The notes under the pieces: generated by a model | Database searches by the model: none | What the model was told of the DNA's origin: nothing | Seen by the model: the letters and a program-made list of their open reading frames with translations, nothing else | Source: Anthoceros angustus | Taxonomy: Eukaryota; Streptophyta; Anthocerotopsida; Anthocerotales; Anthocerotaceae | Length of the DNA stretch: 64,000 nucleotides | Direction of reading: 5' to 3' | Assembly (NCBI GenBank): GCA_010909165.1 | Contig: MU008197.1 | Coordinates: 310,001-374,000 of the forward strand | Program-made: the position numbers and the translations under genes | Part shown: positions 59,662 through 64,000 of the stretch, in pieces | Position numbering within the stretch: position 1 is the first letter of the stretch | Layout of the letters: the number at the start of each line of letters is the position of its first letter

Positions 59662-59925
59662 ATGCAACTTACGTGGCCAACATACGGTACACAGAAACTA
59701 TTTTTCTCTCATTTTTCTCTCTTCCTTGTCCTAGCCTGTACATTGCTAGATCTTATAAGAGCTGCCGACGTGTGCGTTTGTAATAATGACATTCCTTGCA
59801 TCACTGGTACTGCTCAGTTTGATGAGCGTGTGAAGGAGAAGTGCAAGAAGACAAGAAGTCAAGTTGCATCCAGATGCTGCAGCTTTTTCCCCTACCAATA
59901 TCTCCACCCGGACTATCAGGTCAGG
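59662..59925 (+). CDS. Possible first exon of a secreted cysteine-rich protein
   Basis: ATG at 59662 opens a frame with a basic-hydrophobic segment (LFFSHFSLFLVLACTLLDLI, then RAADVC) that resembles a signal peptide. Six cysteines follow within about 40 residues (CVCNNDIPC, EKCKK, SRCC). A GTCAGG donor follows the codon for Gln near 59925. No second exon was identified and no family is recognised. It might be a remnant. Confidence 0.35.
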
Positions 59926-59991
59926 AATCCAACTTGATTGGATACCTTGCTGTAAAACCCCGGCCACAGCAGTACCACCGACCAAGACGTC

Positions 59992-60050
59992 ATAGCTCAC
60001 CTTGCGCCTGGTTTCCAGGCGCAAGGGAAACCAGGCGCAAGGTGAGCTAT
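59992..60050. repeat. Perfect inverted repeat, 25 bp arms, 9 bp loop
   Basis: ATAGCTCACCTTGCGCCTGG plus TTTCC (59992-60016) pairs exactly with 60026-60050 around the loop AGGCGCAAG. A shorter relative of the arm (ATAGCTCACCTCGCGCT) follows at 60066. Confidence 0.95.
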
Positions 60051-60108
60051 ATCCCAGATGTCATAATAGCTCACCTCGCGCTGGCATCCTCCGGTTACAA
60101 TACTGACG

Positions 60109-61503
60109 TACGACAGACGGTTCGACCATATGCTTTGGGAATCGTGCACGATTTCTATAGACTAACACATTCCCCGGCGGGCGACGGTCCTGGAGCGTGC
60201 ACGATTCGTGCTGGCCAAGCAATTCACGACTTTCCTGACTTTTCCAAGCTCTATCTTCCAGCTGGAGAGCTTGGTCCACAGGATTCCCAGCCATCGCCGG
60301 TGTGCGCGCGTCACTCAAGTGCGTGGACCCCCCTCCAGGAGCCTTGTTGCATGGTATAGACTTTAGTCTACCTGTTCACAGTCGGGTCACACTTCCTCAG
60401 GTATGACTCAGGGTTACTGAAGTACTTACTTTGTGACAAAAACGTGAGACTACTCCTCTCCTGTGACTTGTGATGAAGGATACTGCCAGTGAGAATCTCC
60501 CTTGTTCCTCCAGCACATATGGCCGTGATTTTTATTTCTTAATCCTGCATCTCAATCACAAGAGCAATGACACCTCAAGTTTTGGCAAGGTATGCAACAA
60601 CTACCCTCACATCAGCCACCTTTGTCGTCTGTTCATGACGCTGCCTCCCGATGGACACTGTAGAAAGGTTTTCGTCTGATCACGAGGACCTTGGGAGCGT
60701 CTGCACCTTGGACATAATCACCGAATTGCTGCCCCCAGGCTGAAGGGCTGGGTTTGGTAACTCCCCCTTGCAGGGTCTAAGTCCAACATGTCAAGCTTGA
60801 AAGTCACCTTTTCATCAGTGAGCGCTTATAGTCCAGATAATCCTCCAGGTGTTGAAATTTCTCGCAGTCTAAGTCTGCTATCCGCAACTCCACGGCATCT
60901 TTGGGACCCTGGTACCAACAACCATCTCTCAGAGTTCGTACTATGTACCTGCTAAAGCTTTTGAAGCTCTTTTCATCACCTCATGGACTAAACGTTCTGC
61001 TTTCTCACCCGCAACCCTAATCTCAAGATAATGACTTGTGGAGATGGCGCTTCCTGCACTGCCAAGTGCAAGCGCGTACCCCGGCTTTGTAAAAGCCGCT
61101 CCAGCAGGGCAGGTGTGTTACCGTACGCGTCTGCATCAAAGGACAGCCGTATCCAGACACAGAGCATCCAGACACAAATGCTCATTCGGATGATGCCGGG
61201 CATTTGCTGCCGCAATGGAGGATCGGGACGAGATGCAGCCCTGCGTGCGGCCGCATGGGGGACAAGTGGAGACGACACATTAAAAGATGGGAGAGGCAGA
61301 AGCTCTGTCGATGAAGGGGTTTGAATCATGGGGAGAGCGATTGCACAGACCCGGCACTATGGCAGAACGGGAGACGGCGACGCCGCCAACATGCTGGAGC
61401 TGGTGGAGAAGCAGAGGCCGCCGGCTGGCTCTACCCGCCTGGATCGCTGCTGGTGCGCATCACCATGCGCGCCATCAATCCCACCGATCTCATGACCGTC
61501 CGG
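60109..61503 (+). repeat. 1.39 kb tandem duplication, unit 1 (upstream region and exon 1 of reductase)
   Basis: Starts TACGACAGACGGTTCGACCA and ends within a copy of the reductase first exon. It matches 61504-62884 nearly base for base. Differences I see are about ten indels in short runs plus one substitution (CACCGAATTG versus CACTGAATTG). Confidence 0.95.
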
Positions 61504-61507
61504 TACG
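61328..61507 (+). pseudogene. Truncated duplicate of reductase exon 1
   Basis: Encodes MGRAIAQTRHYGRTGDGDAA and then NMLELVEKQRPPAG, identical to the start of the gene at 62708. It is cut at MTVRYDR where the next duplication unit begins. A one-base difference in a cytosine run (CTACCCGCC versus CTACCCCGCC) also changes its frame. It has no downstream exons. Confidence 0.85.
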
Positions 61508-62884
61508 ACAGACGGTTCGACCATATGCTTTGGGAATCGTGCACGATTTCTATAGACTAACACATTCCCCGGCGGGCGACGGTCCTGGAGCGTGCACGAT
61601 TCGTGCTGGCCAAGCAATTCACGACTTTCCTGACTTTTCCAAGCTCTATCTTCCAGCTGGAGCTTGGTCCACAGGATTCCCAGCCATCGCCGGTGTGCGC
61701 GTCACTCAAGTGCGTGGACCCTCCAGGAGCCTTGTTGCATGGTATAGACTTTAGTCTACCTGTTCACAGTCGGGTCACACTTCCTCAGGTATGACTCAGG
61801 GTTACTGAAGTACTTACTTTGTGACAAAAACGTGAGACTACTCCTCTCCTGTGACTTGTGATGAAGGATACTGCCAGTGAGAATCTCCCTTGTTCCTCCA
61901 GCACATATGGCCGTGATTTTTATTTCTTAATCCTGCATCTCAATCACAAGAGCAATGACACCTCAAGTTTTGGCAAGGTATGCAACAACTACCCTCACAT
62001 CAGCCACCTTTGTCGTCTGTTCATGACGCTGCCTCCCGATGGACACTGTAGAAAGGTTTTCGTCTGATCACGAGGACCTTGGGAGCGTCTGCACCTTGGA
62101 CATAATCACTGAATTGCTGCCCCAGGCTGAAGGGCTGGGTTTGGTAACTCCCTTGCAGGGGTCTAAGTCCAACATGTCAAGCTTGAAAGTCACCTTTCAT
62201 CAGTGAGCGCTTATAGTCCAGATAATCCTCCAGGTGTTGAAATTTCTCGCAGTCTAAGTCTGCTATCCGCAACTCCACGGCATCTTTGGGACCCTGGTAC
62301 CAACAACCATCTCTCAGAGTTCGTACTATGTACCTGCTAAAGCTTTTGAAGCTCTTTTCATCACCTCATGGACTAAACGTTCTGCTTTCTCACCCGCAAC
62401 CCTAATCTCAAGATAATGACTTGTGGAGATGGCGCTTCCTGCACTGCCAAGTGCAAGCGCGTACCCGGCTTTGTAAAAGCCGCTCCAGCAGGGCAGGTGT
62501 GTGTACGCGTCTGCATCAAAGGACAGCCGTATCCAGACACAGAGCATCCAGACACAAATGCTCATTCGGATGATGCCGGGCATTTGCTGCCGCAATGGAG
62601 GATCGGGACGAGATGCAGCCCTGCGTGCGGCCGCATGGGGGACAAGTGGAGACGACACATTAAAAGATGGGAGAGGCAGAAGCTCTGTCGATGAAGGGGT
62701 TTGAATCATGGGGAGAGCGATTGCACAGACCCGGCACTATGGCAGAACGGGAGACGGCGACGCCGCCAACATGCTGGAGCTGGTGGAGAAGCAGAGGCCG
62801 CCGGCTGGCTCTACCCCGCCTGGATCGCTGCTGGTGCGCATCACCATGCGCGCCATCAATCCCACCGATCTCATGACCGTCCGA
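61504..62884 (+). repeat. 1.39 kb tandem duplication, unit 2
   Basis: Second unit, ending where the sequence continues into the complete reductase exon 1 (ATACGATAGGTTCCGGG). It contains the 5' flank of the full-length reductase gene. Confidence 0.95.
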
Positions 62885-64000
62885 TACGATAGGTTCCGGG
62901 ACCTGGTGGACGCGGATCCCGCCACCCAGGTGATTGTGGGCAGCGATGGATGCGGCGGCGTCGATGAGGTCAGCTGAATTTATTGGATATAGACCTAGTG
63001 ATGTGAGAACGGTGGTATGTGCTGGTTGGTCGTGGCGACTGGCGACTGATCCGAGGGATTGTGGTGCATCCGGATCCGTGTGTGGTGATCGGAGACGGCG
63101 TGATCCAGTTCCGGGTCGGGCAGAGAGTGACGCCAATCATCTTCCCCAGATACTTGAAGGACGCGCAGGGGTCGTGGCAGGAGTACCTTGTGGTGGATGC
63201 TGCGCACGTGTTTCCGATCCCTGAGAGCGTGAGCGACGAGGCTGCCACGCAGTTCGTCGTGAATTCGTGCACCGCTGCTGGCTTGTTGAAGGAGGTTGGA
63301 GTCCCTGCGGGCGACTTCGTGCTGCAGACTGCTGATTCCTCTGTGATTGGAAGGTAACGGGCCCGATCGATTTGTCCTTTTCGATTCCAATGATGTTGTC
63401 TACGGGATGGGGACGAGGGATTGCCTTGTGTCATGGGCTCCCGAGTGTGAGACCACCACGTTAAATCTGAATGTGGGTGCTCAAAAAAATTCTGATCCAT
63501 GGGCTCAGTGCCTGATCATGAGGGGTGGATCGGAAGTGCACCCACAGGCAGGTGATTCAGCTGGCCAGGCACTGGGGGATCATGACTATCAACATTGTGG
63601 GGCGGGATACTGTAAAGGCGGAGTTGGACGCTCTCGGAGCCGACGTTGTCAACAATTCCTGCTGCAAAGGTTCATGAACTGAATTCATTCCAGACGCAGG
63701 ACCAGATCAAAAGCATGCATTTATGCAGCCTTGAAGTACTAGTTCCTCTGTCTCTGATTGTGGGCAACACGCCGCCGGTATCAGATGTGCTGCAGAAGGT
63801 CAAGGAAGTGACAGGAGGCAAGCTTGTGTACGCAGCGTTTGACGCAGTGGTTGGAAATATAACTCCGGTAACTTGTATATTCTATTTCGTTCTCTTTTCT
63901 CTTATGGTGGTTGCACAAAAATGACTTTAATTTATTGTAATTTGAATGCAGATGGTGGCATCGTGTGTGTGAGAGTTCGGGAGGCTGCTACTATCGGGGG
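62708..64000 (+). CDS. Medium-chain reductase, enoyl-CoA reductase/quinone oxidoreductase type (3' truncated)
   Basis: NADPH-dependent oxidoreductase of the zinc-free medium-chain superfamily, nearest in pattern to mitochondrial trans-2-enoyl-CoA reductase. Exon 1 starts at ATG 62708 (MLELVEKQRPP, LLVRITMRAINPTDLMTVR, GSDGCGGVDE) and ends near 62968. Exon 2 (about 63060-63353) has QFRVGQRVTPIIFPRYL, GSWQEYLVVDAAHVFPIP and AATQFVVNSCTAAGLL. Exon 3 from 63548 has QVIQLARHWGIMTINIVGR and KAELDALGADVV, the Rossmann segment. Exon 4 (about 63776-63867) has VLQKVKEVTGGKLVYAAFD. Exon 5 starts at 63952 and leaves the window. Exon 2 start and exon 3 end are uncertain, and a frame slip is possible in exon 5. 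Substrate unknown; fatty acid synthesis or specialised metabolism are both possible. Confidence 0.82.

Overview
The window reads as nuclear DNA of a land plant, most likely a lycophyte of the Selaginella type. The evidence is indirect. It holds a bifunctional-type diterpene synthase (class II plus class I domains in one chain, an architecture typical of bryophytes, lycophytes and gymnosperms). It holds a plant CYP85-clan P450 with canonical GT-AG introns. Almost every intron I could place is about 75-150 bp, which fits the short introns known from Selaginella. No bacterial operons, rRNA, tRNA or CRISPR were seen.

Layout. 1-1.66 kb: unrecognised plus-strand gene fragment with a triplicated exon. 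1.77-4.99 kb (minus): seven-exon diterpene synthase with a DxDD class II motif and an odd class I motif. 6.2-6.8 kb: CACTA (TNP2) transposase remnant. 8.0-9.0 kb: unidentified open frame running into an LTR. 8.95-23.56 kb: one Ty3/gypsy element on the minus strand with very long (about 4.1 kb) LTRs and broken gag-protease-RT-RNase H-integrase. 23.6-29.9 kb: degenerate sequence with a receptor-kinase exon. 29.9-34.4 kb: 2.24 kb tandem duplication starting just downstream of a TATA box. 35.45-41.45 kb: inverted solo LTR of the same family carrying an internal 1.9 kb duplication. 42.9-44.3 kb: second CACTA remnant split by a gypsy fragment. 45-46.9 kb: minisatellites and a 32 bp palindrome. 48.3-50.3 kb: unrecognised minus-strand gene. 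52-53 kb: minisatellites. 53.8-56.1 kb (minus): eight-exon CYP85-clan P450. 58.0-59.6 kb: PIF/Harbinger remnant. 60.1-62.9 kb: 1.39 kb tandem duplication. 62.7 kb to the end (plus): medium-chain reductase, cut by the window edge.

The diterpene synthase, the P450 and the medium-chain reductase make a plausible diterpenoid pathway neighbourhood opened up by about 48 kb of transposon sequence. That they act together is inference from content and proximity only.

A caution applies throughout. The two copies of the 60.1-62.9 kb duplication differ by about ten small insertions or deletions in short runs and one visible substitution. The frameshifts in the diterpene synthase and P450 are likewise mostly single bases in or beside short runs. 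Many apparent frameshifts may be consensus-sequence errors rather than decay, so I call these two genes CDS rather than pseudogenes.
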